Origin: a virus
DNA: 30,957 nucleotides
Strand: one strand, 5' to 3'
IMG/VR virus record: IMGVR_UViG_3300029922_000229
Coordinates: 1-30,957 of that record
Shown: one piece after another, positions 1-5,965 of the stretch
How the letters are laid out: each line of letters opens with the position of its first letter
Position numbering within the stretch: position 1 is the first letter of the stretch
Program-made: the position numbers and the translations under genes
The notes under the pieces: model-generated
Database searches by the model: none
Seen by the model: only the letters and a program-made list of their open reading frames with translations
Told to the model about the DNA's origin: nothing

Positions 1-312
1 CCATATACAAGCTACGTAGCCTGTTTTTTAGGTAACACTACACTGTCTCAGTTTTCCACCACATACAACACAGTCTATGTAAATTCTATTGTGTTCGGAC
101 AACCGGGGACACCTTCTGCTAACACGCTTCCAACATACGTGGGTTTGACTAATTCATTAGCTGTAGGCATACGAAGTACCAACGGCGCGGGAGGTTATTG
201 GACGGGATACATGATTGACAACATATGCTGGCCGGTGGTTCTAAATCCTAGTGACGTTGAAAATTTAGGACTCAATCAATTCAAATACGCTGGAATTTTA
301 ACAGGACAATGA
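1..312 (+). CDS. Lectin-like phage structural protein, C-terminal part
   Basis: The reading frame is open from the first base, so the gene starts left of the window; the GTG at 91 is internal. The visible 103 residues are rich in Thr, Asn, Gly and aromatic residues, with alternating beta-strand patterns and a late stretch (GGYWTGYMIDNICWP) that resembles the last strands of concanavalin A/LamG-like domains in phage tail fibres and appendages. A role in a virion appendage that binds sugars is inferred from that resemblance only. The stop overlaps the next gene by four bases (ATGA), so the two are probably translated together. Base composition is much richer in G+C than the genes from 633 onward. 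Confidence 0.6.
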   Translation, partial: PYTSYVACFLGNTTLSQFSTTYNTVYVNSIVFGQPGTPSANTLPTYVGLTNSLAVGIRSTNGAGGYWTGYMIDNICWPVVLNPSDVENLGLNQFKYAGILTGQ

Positions 313-530
313 ACCCCTTATACCGACAATTCAGCACGCTATCGGATGCGGAGGCATACTGTGATTCTCTGCTTGCACAGCAACCGTTGCCAGGCGGAGT
401 CACCAATGCTTGGAGTGCTCCGGTGGCGATGATAGACGGCACGTATACTGTCATTGTGCCAAATAATTTTACTGACGCCCTGGCTGTTACATGGCAGTCT
501 GGCTGGGAGCCGGTCGGCTACGATCAATAG
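309..530 (+). CDS. Small protein following the lectin-like gene
   Basis: A 73-residue protein of unknown function that starts on the ATGA overlap with the lectin-like gene. It has no signal peptide or membrane segment. The N-terminal half looks helical (SDAEAYCDSLLAQQ) and the C-terminal half beta-rich with several Trp residues (W35, W62, W66). The overlap suggests it works with the upstream virion protein, for example as a cap, chaperone or small fibre subunit, but that is inference. G+C is high here too: the line 361-420 counts 34 of 60 G+C, against 14 of 60 at 1081-1140 in the primase gene. Confidence 0.6.
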   Translation: MNPLYRQFSTLSDAEAYCDSLLAQQPLPGGVTNAWSAPVAMIDGTYTVIVPNNFTDALAVTWQSGWEPVGYDQ

Positions 531-598
531 AAACCCTAAAAGATATGAACCCACAAATGGTATCCAACAACCTACTAACATCTACCCCATAAAAACTC

Positions 599-626
599 TT
601 GCATTCCACCATATCTGAGTTAAAAT
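599..626 (+). promoter_or_regulatory. Early promoter of the primase gene
   Basis: TTGCAT (599-604), 16-base spacer, TAAAAT (621-626), then six bases (TGGAAA) to the ATG at 633. It matches the layout of the other early promoters in the window. A start site about six bases after the -10 box would put the mRNA end at or next to the ATG. Confidence 0.7.
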
Positions 627-632
627 TGGAAA

Positions 633-1658
633 ATGTTCGATATTTCAACGATTCCAGATGAATATATTGAAGGGATTATTCGAACTAATGTTAATAAAGT
701 TCGTTATGACAAATACGGGCATCAATTCATCGGATGTTGCCCTATATGTCACGAAGGTCATTCAATGGGCAGGAAGACTAGGTTTTACTATTACACTCGC
801 TCTAAACGATGTTTCTGTTTCAATTGCGGCTATTCTGAAGGTGTTATCAAATTCATAATGGACGTTACTAATAAATCCTTTACTGAAATACTAAAGGATT
901 GTCAAAATACCTCAATAGTTTTTAAAGAAAAAAAAGAAGTAGTTGCCCACAATTTAGAAACTTTACCAAAAGATTCCATAAACTTACTTGACCCAATTCA
1001 ATTAAATTTTCATAAAAATAATCCTCATATTAATAAGTGTTTAGCTTTAATTAAGAATAGGAAATTAGATACAGCAATTAATAAAGTTAAAACCTTATGG
1101 TTCTCATTAAATGATTATGTTCACCAAAATAGATTAATCTTACCTTTTTATGATGAAAATAATAAAATAGATTTTTATCAATCTAGGAAAATTTATGAGG
1201 AAGACAAAGAAAGTCCAAAATATTTGAGTAAGAAAGGTGATATAAAGGGGTTATTTAATTTGGATAACATTCAAGGAAATCGTGACAATTTATATATCTT
1301 TGAAGGTCCGATTGATTCCTGTTTTGTTAAGAATGGTATTGCAGTTGGTGGAATTCAGGAGAAGTCTTTTAAAATGTTCACTGAAAAACAGGAGAAACAA
1401 ATTGCTCAATATTTTTGGATGAAAAAGATATGGGTACTGGATAATCAGTTAAATGATAATGCTGCTAAAAATAAGAGCATGAAATTACTCAAACAAAATC
1501 AGAATGTATTCATTTGGCCAGAAAGTCACATGAAATATAAGGATTTTAACGACATTTGTATAGCAAATAATACCGATGAAGTTCCAGTAGAATTTATTTT
1601 AGAGAATACTTATTCAGGATTGAAAGGTTTGATTAAATTAAAAAGGTTTTTCAATTAA
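633..1658 (+). CDS. DNA primase, T4 gp61-like
   Basis: A 341-residue protein, almost the length of T4 gp61 (342). The N-terminus holds a CHC2-type zinc-binding domain: C36-P-I-C39 and C62-F-N-C65 with the FCFNCGYS signature. The catalytic part has a Toprim-like acidic motif (FEGPIDS, E224 and D228) and a second acidic segment (VLDNQLND, D270). Such primases make short RNA primers for lagging-strand synthesis together with the phage helicase. The start at 633 is fixed by the promoter whose -10 box ends six bases upstream; GGAAA lies directly before the ATG. The stop codon overlaps the stop of the convergent gene by four bases. No neighbouring helicase is visible, so replication genes seem scattered. 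Confidence 0.9.
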   Translation: MFDISTIPDEYIEGIIRTNVNKVRYDKYGHQFIGCCPICHEGHSMGRKTRFYYYTRSKRCFCFNCGYSEGVIKFIMDVTNKSFTEILKDCQNTSIVFKEKKEVVAHNLETLPKDSINLLDPIQLNFHKNNPHINKCLALIKNRKLDTAINKVKTLWFSLNDYVHQNRLILPFYDENNKIDFYQSRKIYEEDKESPKYLSKKGDIKGLFNLDNIQGNRDNLYIFEGPIDSCFVKNGIAVGGIQEKSFKMFTEKQEKQIAQYFWMKKIWVLDNQLNDNAAKNKSMKLLKQNQNVFIWPESHMKYKDFNDICIANNTDEVPVEFILENTYSGLKGLIKLKRFFN

Positions 1659-2095
1659 TTCTCAGTTTTTGACCCAATTAGATAGGCTTTGAGACGTTCT
1701 GATAGACCACTTAGTTCAGAAGCAATTTTCGAAAGTTTTTTACTCTCAGAGGAGGCGATTTTTTCGAAGATAGATTCTGGTTTAGCATCATGAAGTTTAG
1801 CTTGTATAGAATTACCTTCAGTTCCATTGAGAAATTCAGTAAATTCGTCAATTTTGTTGATCCAACTGTCTAATTCTTTGATTTGATTAATTTTGGTTTC
1901 TCGAATTGCACTATCTGCAGCATCCAGTGCTTTAACATCGAAATGGGTAGGATCAGTTCCCTTATCAAGTTCTCCTTGAAAAGCATCTTGTGAAGCATCA
2001 GGATTAGCATTCAAAACAGGGTCTTGAATCGGAGCATCTTCTACTTCAGGTGCTTCTTTCAGAAATTCTAAAAAACGAGCTTGGAAACTTTTCAT
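1655..2095 (-). CDS. Probable late virion protein, acidic and helical
   Basis: A 146-residue protein of unknown function. The N-terminus (MKSFQARFLEFLKEA) is an amphipathic helix of a kind common at the start of T4-like head and core proteins. A disordered acidic segment follows (about residues 17-50), then long helices rich in Lys, Glu and Ser, likely coiled. There is no membrane segment. A late promoter motif (GATAAATA) ends seven bases before the ATG, so the gene belongs to the late, structural class although it lies beside the early primase gene. A prohead-core or internal virion role is a guess. It is convergent with the primase gene, sharing four bases at the stops. Confidence 0.75.
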   Translation of the reverse strand: MKSFQARFLEFLKEAPEVEDAPIQDPVLNANPDASQDAFQGELDKGTDPTHFDVKALDAADSAIRETKINQIKELDSWINKIDEFTEFLNGTEGNSIQAKLHDAKPESIFEKIASSESKKLSKIASELSGLSERLKAYLIGSKTEN

Positions 2096-2102
2096 CTCTA
2101 AT

Positions 2103-2110
2103 TATTTATC
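2103..2110 (-). promoter_or_regulatory. Late promoter of the gene at 1655-2095
   Basis: GATAAATA on the minus strand, seven bases (ATTAGAG) before the ATG at 2095. It resembles the T4 late consensus TATAAATA. No room for a normal ribosome binding site remains downstream of the expected start site. Confidence 0.6.
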
Positions 2111-2116
2111 TTTTTC

Positions 2117-2124
2117 CATAAATA
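2117..2124 (+). promoter_or_regulatory. Probable late promoter of the gene at 2137
   Basis: CATAAATA, twelve bases before the ATG at 2137. It lies seven bases from the oppositely oriented late motif at 2103-2110, so the two form a divergent pair. The longer gap would leave a leader of roughly six bases. Confidence 0.45.
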
Positions 2125-2136
2125 TATAGGTATATC

Positions 2137-2673
2137 ATGCAAAAAATTTTAAATGAGGATCAAAATTCTATCTATGAAAAGTATAAAGGTGAAGTATTGA
2201 CCGAAGATCAAACGATGCTTTACAACAAATGGGTGTCGGGTATTGCGACTCGTGATTTAAAAGGACAACAAGTTACCATGTCTGACATTATTGATAAATT
2301 TAATAATGACGTAAATGGTGACAAAGCACCACCTCAATTACCTTATCCATTAACACTTTTCACTGATTCGATAGGGGAGATTTACATAAAATTATTAGAA
2401 ATGCAGGATAAAATAGTAATGGCTGAAGATTATCCAGTTGTTCAGGAAAATGAATTTGGGAAAGTTGCATTGATTAGAATCAGAAAAAAAAGCGAGAAAA
2501 TGAAGAGAATTTTAATTGCAATGACTAATGATTTGAATCTAATTCTTTCTACTTATGGGAAGAAATCGGAGATTCACGTAAAACCCAAAACGGATAAAGA
2601 TGTAGAATTAGATAAGTTAGCTAAGAAATATAAACCAGATACTGCGAGAAATGCCCAACCAGAGATAAAATAA
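2137..2673 (+). CDS. Unknown phage protein, charged and helical
   Basis: A 178-residue protein I do not recognise. It is mostly helical and rich in Lys, Asp and Glu. The N-terminus repeats a pattern (LNEDQNSIYEKY, LTEDQTMLYNKW) that looks like two copies of one short helical motif. A middle section (PYPLTLFTDSIGEIYIKLLEMQDK) is followed by a basic helix (RIRKKSEKMKR) and a disordered charged tail. No membrane or signal sequence is seen. It is divergent from the late gene at 1655-2095, and a late-type motif lies twelve bases before its start, so late expression is likely. Confidence 0.7.
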   Translation: MQKILNEDQNSIYEKYKGEVLTEDQTMLYNKWVSGIATRDLKGQQVTMSDIIDKFNNDVNGDKAPPQLPYPLTLFTDSIGEIYIKLLEMQDKIVMAEDYPVVQENEFGKVALIRIRKKSEKMKRILIAMTNDLNLILSTYGKKSEIHVKPKTDKDVELDKLAKKYKPDTARNAQPEIK

Positions 2674-2681
2674 AATATTTC

Positions 2682-2709
2682 TTGCATTTTTGAAGTTTTA
2701 TGCTATTTT
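2682..2709 (+). promoter_or_regulatory. Early promoter of the gene at 2716
   Basis: TTGCAT (2682-2687), 16-base spacer, TATTTT (2704-2709), then six bases to the ATG at 2716. It has the same geometry as the primase promoter. Confidence 0.65.
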
Positions 2710-2715
2710 AGTAAA

Positions 2716-3174
2716 ATGGCTTTATTTTCTAAATTACTATTAAATTTTTTACTAGTTGGAATCATTAGTTCTGCTGTTGCAGGATGTTTATATTTCTTTC
2801 ATTTACCATTTTTGCCAAGTTTTATTTTGACCACAATTATTCAATATATCATTGGTTATTTTTATGGGAAGAATCAGGAAATCCAGATTAGAATAAAGGA
2901 AGAGGAGTTAAAAGTTCAATTAGAAGCGGAATATGCCAAACAATCTTTTGAAGTAACTTGTCCATGTTATTTGGCAACGAAAACTACAATTCCTATCCGT
3001 TTTGATACTGATAACAGTTATAATTGTGGAACATGCAAAAAGAATGTATCTGTTTATATTGATGTTAAGACTGCTTTACCAACAATTCCAGTACAGGGTA
3101 TTACCGCACCTACACCACCATTAGAGGAAAAAACAGAATTTATTACTGATCTAGGATTCAAAGTCCAAGAATAA
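2716..3174 (+). CDS. Membrane protein with a zinc-ribbon-like domain
   Basis: A 152-residue protein of unknown function. Two hydrophobic segments at about residues 5-26 and 32-50 should form a membrane hairpin. A charged helix follows (about 55-75), then a soluble domain with paired cysteines (CPC near residue 83 and CGTC near 105) that resembles a small zinc ribbon, and a Pro- and Glu-rich tail. The likely site is the inner membrane with the zinc domain in the cytoplasm. It heads a cluster with the two genes after it and has its own early promoter with a six-base gap to the ATG. Confidence 0.75.
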   Translation: MALFSKLLLNFLLVGIISSAVAGCLYFFHLPFLPSFILTTIIQYIIGYFYGKNQEIQIRIKEEELKVQLEAEYAKQSFEVTCPCYLATKTTIPIRFDTDNSYNCGTCKKNVSVYIDVKTALPTIPVQGITAPTPPLEEKTEFITDLGFKVQE

Positions 3175-3178
3175 TTAT

Positions 3179-3619
3179 ATGGGGAATTCTCTTTCATATA
3201 TTCCGAACGAAATTAAGTATAAGGATCTGGAAATTATTACTAAGGAACAAAATCCTTCTAATATATCATTAGATAAAGTAATTACAGAAGAAGATTCGGG
3301 TAATTTAGAAAAGGAATTGGATAATATTTTTATTAAAAAAGGTGGAGAAATATACCGTATTTTTAGAACAATTAAATCTTTTACAAATTGGGGTAAAGAT
3401 TCTGAACAAGAATTAATTGAAAAGATTTATCAGATTTATAAAGAAGAAATTAATCTTCGGAAGATTCCTTCTCAAGAAATTATAGTTTTACTATCTAATT
3501 TAAGAATTATTTTTGATTTATTGTCAAGTACAGAAAAATTAATGAAGAATCAGAAAATTAATTTGACAAAGGATAAGACGAATGCAATTATTGCAGCTTA
3601 TCTACTTAAAAATTTATGA
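3179..3619 (+). CDS. Unknown early protein
   Basis: A 146-residue, strongly helical and Lys/Ile/Glu-rich protein with no recognised motif. The length is near that of T4 UvsY, but no sequence resemblance was seen, so that name is not used. The gene starts four bases after the stop of the membrane protein gene and ends three bases before the next start, so the three genes form a transcription unit driven from 2682-2709. Confidence 0.7.
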   Translation: MGNSLSYIPNEIKYKDLEIITKEQNPSNISLDKVITEEDSGNLEKELDNIFIKKGGEIYRIFRTIKSFTNWGKDSEQELIEKIYQIYKEEINLRKIPSQEIIVLLSNLRIIFDLLSSTEKLMKNQKINLTKDKTNAIIAAYLLKNL

Positions 3620-3622
3620 AAT

Positions 3623-3886
3623 ATGTTAACAACAACCGACAGTGTAAATCTAAATGTAAAAGATAAAAAATTCGAATTCAATTCTCGTCATTTTTCCAGG
3701 TGGCTTTGTTTAGTGGAAGCTATTGAGGTTATTGAGAATAATGCGAAAAGAAATAAAATCAATTTAGAAAGAACGGATAGATGGATTAAGCCGGGTGCTA
3801 TCACAAAATATATTGATGAGCGAGAGGCAAGTATGATTAAGGATGTGGAATACAATGAGAAATTGGTTCCAATGGAAGCATGTTAA
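3623..3886 (+). CDS. Unknown small early protein
   Basis: An 87-residue protein and the last gene of the 2716-3886 unit. The central part (ERTDRWIKPGAITKYIDER) looks like a small helical domain of a type that recurs in uncharacterised phage proteins; the function is unknown. The gene ends about 30 bases before the right-end signal of the tnpB element, so the element may have inserted just downstream of it or replaced what followed. Confidence 0.65.
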   Translation: MLTTTDSVNLNVKDKKFEFNSRHFSRWLCLVEAIEVIENNAKRNKINLERTDRWIKPGAITKYIDEREASMIKDVEYNEKLVPMEAC

Positions 3887-3918
3887 AAAAATTATGACCA
3901 CACAACAAATTATAAACA

Positions 3919-3946
3919 GTCAACTACCACCAGCTAAAGCAGGTGG
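3919..3946 (-). repeat. Right-end hairpin of the IS605-type element; likely end of the TnpB guide-RNA scaffold
   Basis: Read on the minus strand, an 8-base stem with one mismatch (CCACC-T-GC, loop TTTA, GC-T-GGTGG) is followed by TAGTTGAC. The tnpB stop codon lies inside this hairpin. In this family the 3' end of tnpB and the right end are transcribed as the omega/reRNA, and the bases just beyond the end serve as the guide; here these begin TGTTTATAATTTGTTG. The structure closely matches the relic right end at 26457-26484. Confidence 0.65.
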
Positions 3947-5088
3947 CTTGTAACTGAAGCTTTTAAAGGCTCCGAAACGTAGGGTTCATTGACTGGAACC
4001 ACAAATTGTTTAATATATCTATCTTTAATGTTTTTAGCAGCATTCAAATCGGCATGTTCTGCATGCCCACATTTCAAACAAACAAACTTATCTTCTATCC
4101 TATTTTTTTCTTCACAATGTCCACATTTACTACAGGTTTGACTAGTATAAGCAGCTTTAACGTAAACCACTAACTTACCTTTAGCATCTGCTTTATACTC
4201 TAAGAATTGCTGTAATTGAAAATAACTCCAATTATTAAGTTTGCTATTCGGTTTCTTATTCTTCCATTTGTTTTGATACTTATTAGTATTCTTTTCTTTA
4301 ATACCTTTTAAGTCTTCTAAAACAAAAATATTATAATTTGAATTAACTAACTTTTTACTGATACAGTGATTGGTATCCAAAACAAACCTCTTCTCTTTCT
4401 TATTACGTTTACGGAGTAAACGTTTTGAAGAACGAGTGCCTTTCTTTTGTAGTTTTTTCCTGAGAAAGTCATATTTATTTTTAATAAAGACAGTTCTTTC
4501 AGAGGATACTAACAGACCATCACTAGTAGCAATAACATTATTGATACCTCTATCTACACCTAGAACTGACTGCGTATTCAATTTAGGTTTAATTGGATCA
4601 TTAACCTCTTTAGAATAGGTTAAATGAATCCAAAATTGTTTTTTCTTTTTATCATAGGATAAAGTAGCAGAACCTACTTTCCAGGTTTGATAAATTTCCT
4701 GATAATAATCAGGAACATGAAGAATTTCTTTATGTCTTTTATTAAGTCCTATTAAAGTGAGTTGTTTACCTCTCAAATCAAAGCTTCTAATATTAAGATT
4801 AAGACTTAGACTTTTTTTAATAGGAATTTTACCTTTTAATTTATTTCTTTTACAAGCTGACATAGCTTGATCTCTAATTCCTTGTAAAAGAGCACTTTTA
4901 ATGGTTGGATATTTTTCTTGAAATTTCCTATAAGTTGTTTGGTGGCATTTATTTTTACTATAAGAGCCTACTTCATAGGCATGGTTAGTATAATCATTAA
5001 ACAAACCGTTACAATTTTGTATTAAAGTTAGATAATCTTGTTTTGGAAGATCATTAACTTTTAAGTTAATTGTTTTAATTAATTTCAT
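3934..5088 (-). CDS. tnpB: TnpB RNA-guided nuclease (IS200/IS605 family)
   Basis: A full-length TnpB of 384 residues. The N-terminal part is basic and helical (wedge/REC-like). The RuvC acidic residues are all present: GVDRGINN, VLEDLKG and HADLNAAKN. Between the last two is a zinc ribbon, CSKCGHCEEKN followed by CLKCGH. TnpB proteins are small RNA-guided DNA nucleases, ancestors of Cas12, that help an element persist by cutting empty sites. The protein ends inside the right-end hairpin, as is usual. TTGAAA, 16 bases, TAAATA lies upstream (about 5099-5126 on the minus strand), and a GATAAATA motif ends ten bases before the ATG. All catalytic motifs look intact, so activity is plausible. Confidence 0.93.
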   Translation of the reverse strand: MKLIKTINLKVNDLPKQDYLTLIQNCNGLFNDYTNHAYEVGSYSKNKCHQTTYRKFQEKYPTIKSALLQGIRDQAMSACKRNKLKGKIPIKKSLSLNLNIRSFDLRGKQLTLIGLNKRHKEILHVPDYYQEIYQTWKVGSATLSYDKKKKQFWIHLTYSKEVNDPIKPKLNTQSVLGVDRGINNVIATSDGLLVSSERTVFIKNKYDFLRKKLQKKGTRSSKRLLRKRNKKEKRFVLDTNHCISKKLVNSNYNIFVLEDLKGIKEKNTNKYQNKWKNKKPNSKLNNWSYFQLQQFLEYKADAKGKLVVYVKAAYTSQTCSKCGHCEEKNRIEDKFVCLKCGHAEHADLNAAKNIKDRYIKQFVVPVNEPYVSEPLKASVTSHLL

Positions 5089-5114
5089 TCTTCATATATA
5101 TTTATCATTTATTA

Positions 5115-5142
5115 TTGACATTTCAATAGGAAATGTTAAAAT
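5115..5142 (+). promoter_or_regulatory. Early promoter upstream of the gene at 5220
   Basis: TTGACA (5115-5120), 16-base spacer, TAAAAT (5137-5142). The ATG at 5133 overlaps the -10 region and so cannot be the start of translation from this promoter. The next ATG (5155) opens a short leader frame; the gene proper starts at 5220. Confidence 0.65.
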
Positions 5143-5154
5143 ATTTTTATAATT

Positions 5155-5223
5155 ATGAAAAAATTAACGATATTCATCCCCCATTTGAAAATGGGGGTTT
5201 CCTATCTAAGGACGGTACGATGA
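5155..5223 (+). CDS. Possible 22-codon leader peptide
   Basis: A short frame opens twelve bases after the -10 box and closes on a TGA that overlaps the ATG at 5220 (ATGA), which is the usual arrangement for translational coupling. The peptide begins MKKLTIFIPHL and is basic. The perfect hairpin at 5178-5197 lies within it. It could be a leader that controls the following gene, or chance. There is no second copy to compare. Confidence 0.3.
   Translation: MKKLTIFIPHLKMGVSYLRTVR
5178..5197. repeat. Perfect inverted repeat (hairpin)
   Basis: CCCCCATTT (5178-5186) pairs with AAATGGGGG (5189-5197), a nine-base perfect stem with almost no loop. No U-run follows, so it is not a standard terminator. 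It lies in the 5' region of the gene at 5220 and about 90 bases upstream of tnpB on the other strand. It could be an mRNA leader structure or the left-end hairpin of the IS605-type element. Confidence 0.6.
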
Positions 5224-5486
5224 AAATTAAATCAGGTAAAGAGAAGGAATATCAGGAATACAAGGAGAGAAACTTAGATGATTATGGAAAACCTATAATT
5301 ATTTTTTCTGAAAAATGGGCAGAATTAATGGAGAAAGAAATTTCTACTGGTAAAACAATTGGGGAGGTTTATGACAAAAAACCTAAGATGGGATTGAGTG
5401 GTTTTCAAGTTGAGTGTGCTGTAATTGGTCTGTGTAATTTTTGGGAGCATGGGGATGATCTACGCAGAGTGTGGTACTCCTATTGA
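5220..5486 (+). CDS. Unknown phage protein, probably frameshifted near its end
   Basis: Starts at the ATG at 5220, preceded by AAGGA at a normal distance. The protein resembles a small uncharacterised phage family with an N-terminus like MKIKSGKEKEYQEY, a central FSEKWAELME, and a C-terminal GLSGFQVECAV...WEHGDDLRR. From memory, members continue for about 20 more residues and end in a segment like GVLNPAIL. Here the frame stops soon after DDLRR, but the +1 frame continues with NDGVVSTCSFEISK to a stop at 5530-5532. A one-base shift near 5470-5480 would restore the expected tail. It could be a real mutation, a programmed shift or an assembly error. Confidence 0.65.
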   Translation: MKIKSGKEKEYQEYKERNLDDYGKPIIIFSEKWAELMEKEISTGKTIGEVYDKKPKMGLSGFQVECAVIGLCNFWEHGDDLRRVWYSY

Positions 5487-5533
5487 TAACGATGGTGTGG
5501 TTAGCACTTGTTCATTTGAAATTTCGAAATAAT

Positions 5534-5965
5534 ATGAGTGAATTTGATGATTTTGTCTTAGCAATGCATATTGTTAATTGTGATCTGACTATTTATGAAT
5601 TAGTTTATAGTTTTGCTTCTGGTAGATTGAAAGATTTCTTGGAATTGGATGAAAATGGATTTTCTAGATGTCCACCTAAAACCCAGGGTTATTTTGAAAT
5701 AGGGGATCAGGCAAGAAAAAATTTAAAACCATACTTAAAAATGGAATCTCAAGAAGATATTAAAGAAGTGTTTTTATATTTGTATGATGTGTTTACCAGA
5801 CTGTTAAAATTTTATCGTAAATGTGAGAAAGAGAAAATTAATTTTGCGTGGGAAGAAGTTATTAAAAGGGGTTGGCATTGCGATCATGATTTCCAACTTT
5901 TTGATGAATTGCAAGATCCTAAATTGATAGAGTTGGATGTGAAGCTTTGGAGAGTGGAGATTTAA
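5534..5965 (+). CDS. Unknown early protein
   Basis: The 143-residue version starting at 5534 (MSEFDDFVLAMHIV) is preferred over the longer frame from 5471. The extra N-terminus would overlap the upstream gene and is unlike the rest in composition. The protein is helical, with a C-terminal segment containing His, Cys and Trp (KRGWHCDHDFQLFDEL). No family is recognised. It follows the 5220 gene, or its shifted tail ending at 5532, by one base, so it is co-transcribed. Its stop overlaps the stop of the convergent hub-like gene by four bases. Confidence 0.7.
   Translation: MSEFDDFVLAMHIVNCDLTIYELVYSFASGRLKDFLELDENGFSRCPPKTQGYFEIGDQARKNLKPYLKMESQEDIKEVFLYLYDVFTRLLKFYRKCEKEKINFAWEEVIKRGWHCDHDFQLFDELQDPKLIELDVKLWRVEI

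Larger units (their letters stand above)
3919..5100 (-). mobile_element. IS200/IS605-type element carrying tnpB only
   Basis: The element holds one complete tnpB gene and no Y1 transposase. The right end is clear: the hairpin at 3927-3946 followed on the minus strand by AGTTGAC (3919-3925), a terminal layout common in IS605-family elements. The left end is not certain; it lies upstream of the tnpB start, somewhere between 5089 and about 5200. Without tnpA the element could move only with a transposase supplied in trans. The short distance from tnpB to the next phage promoter (5115) suggests that the left end is trimmed or very close. Confidence 0.7.

Noticed and set aside
339-581. Minus-strand frame over the small gene at 309-530
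   Set aside because: It is a shadow of a better-supported gene that overlaps its upstream neighbour by ATGA; the product has no recognisable pattern.
3179-3619. UvsY-like recombination mediator
   Set aside because: Length and helical content are similar, but no UvsY sequence pattern is visible.
4370-4618. Plus-strand frame inside tnpB
   Set aside because: It lies opposite clear RuvC-coding sequence and has no start signal.
5133-5219. N-terminal extension of the gene at 5220
   Set aside because: Its ATG overlaps the -10 region of the TTGACA/TAAAAT promoter, and the start at 5220 has a good AAGGA.
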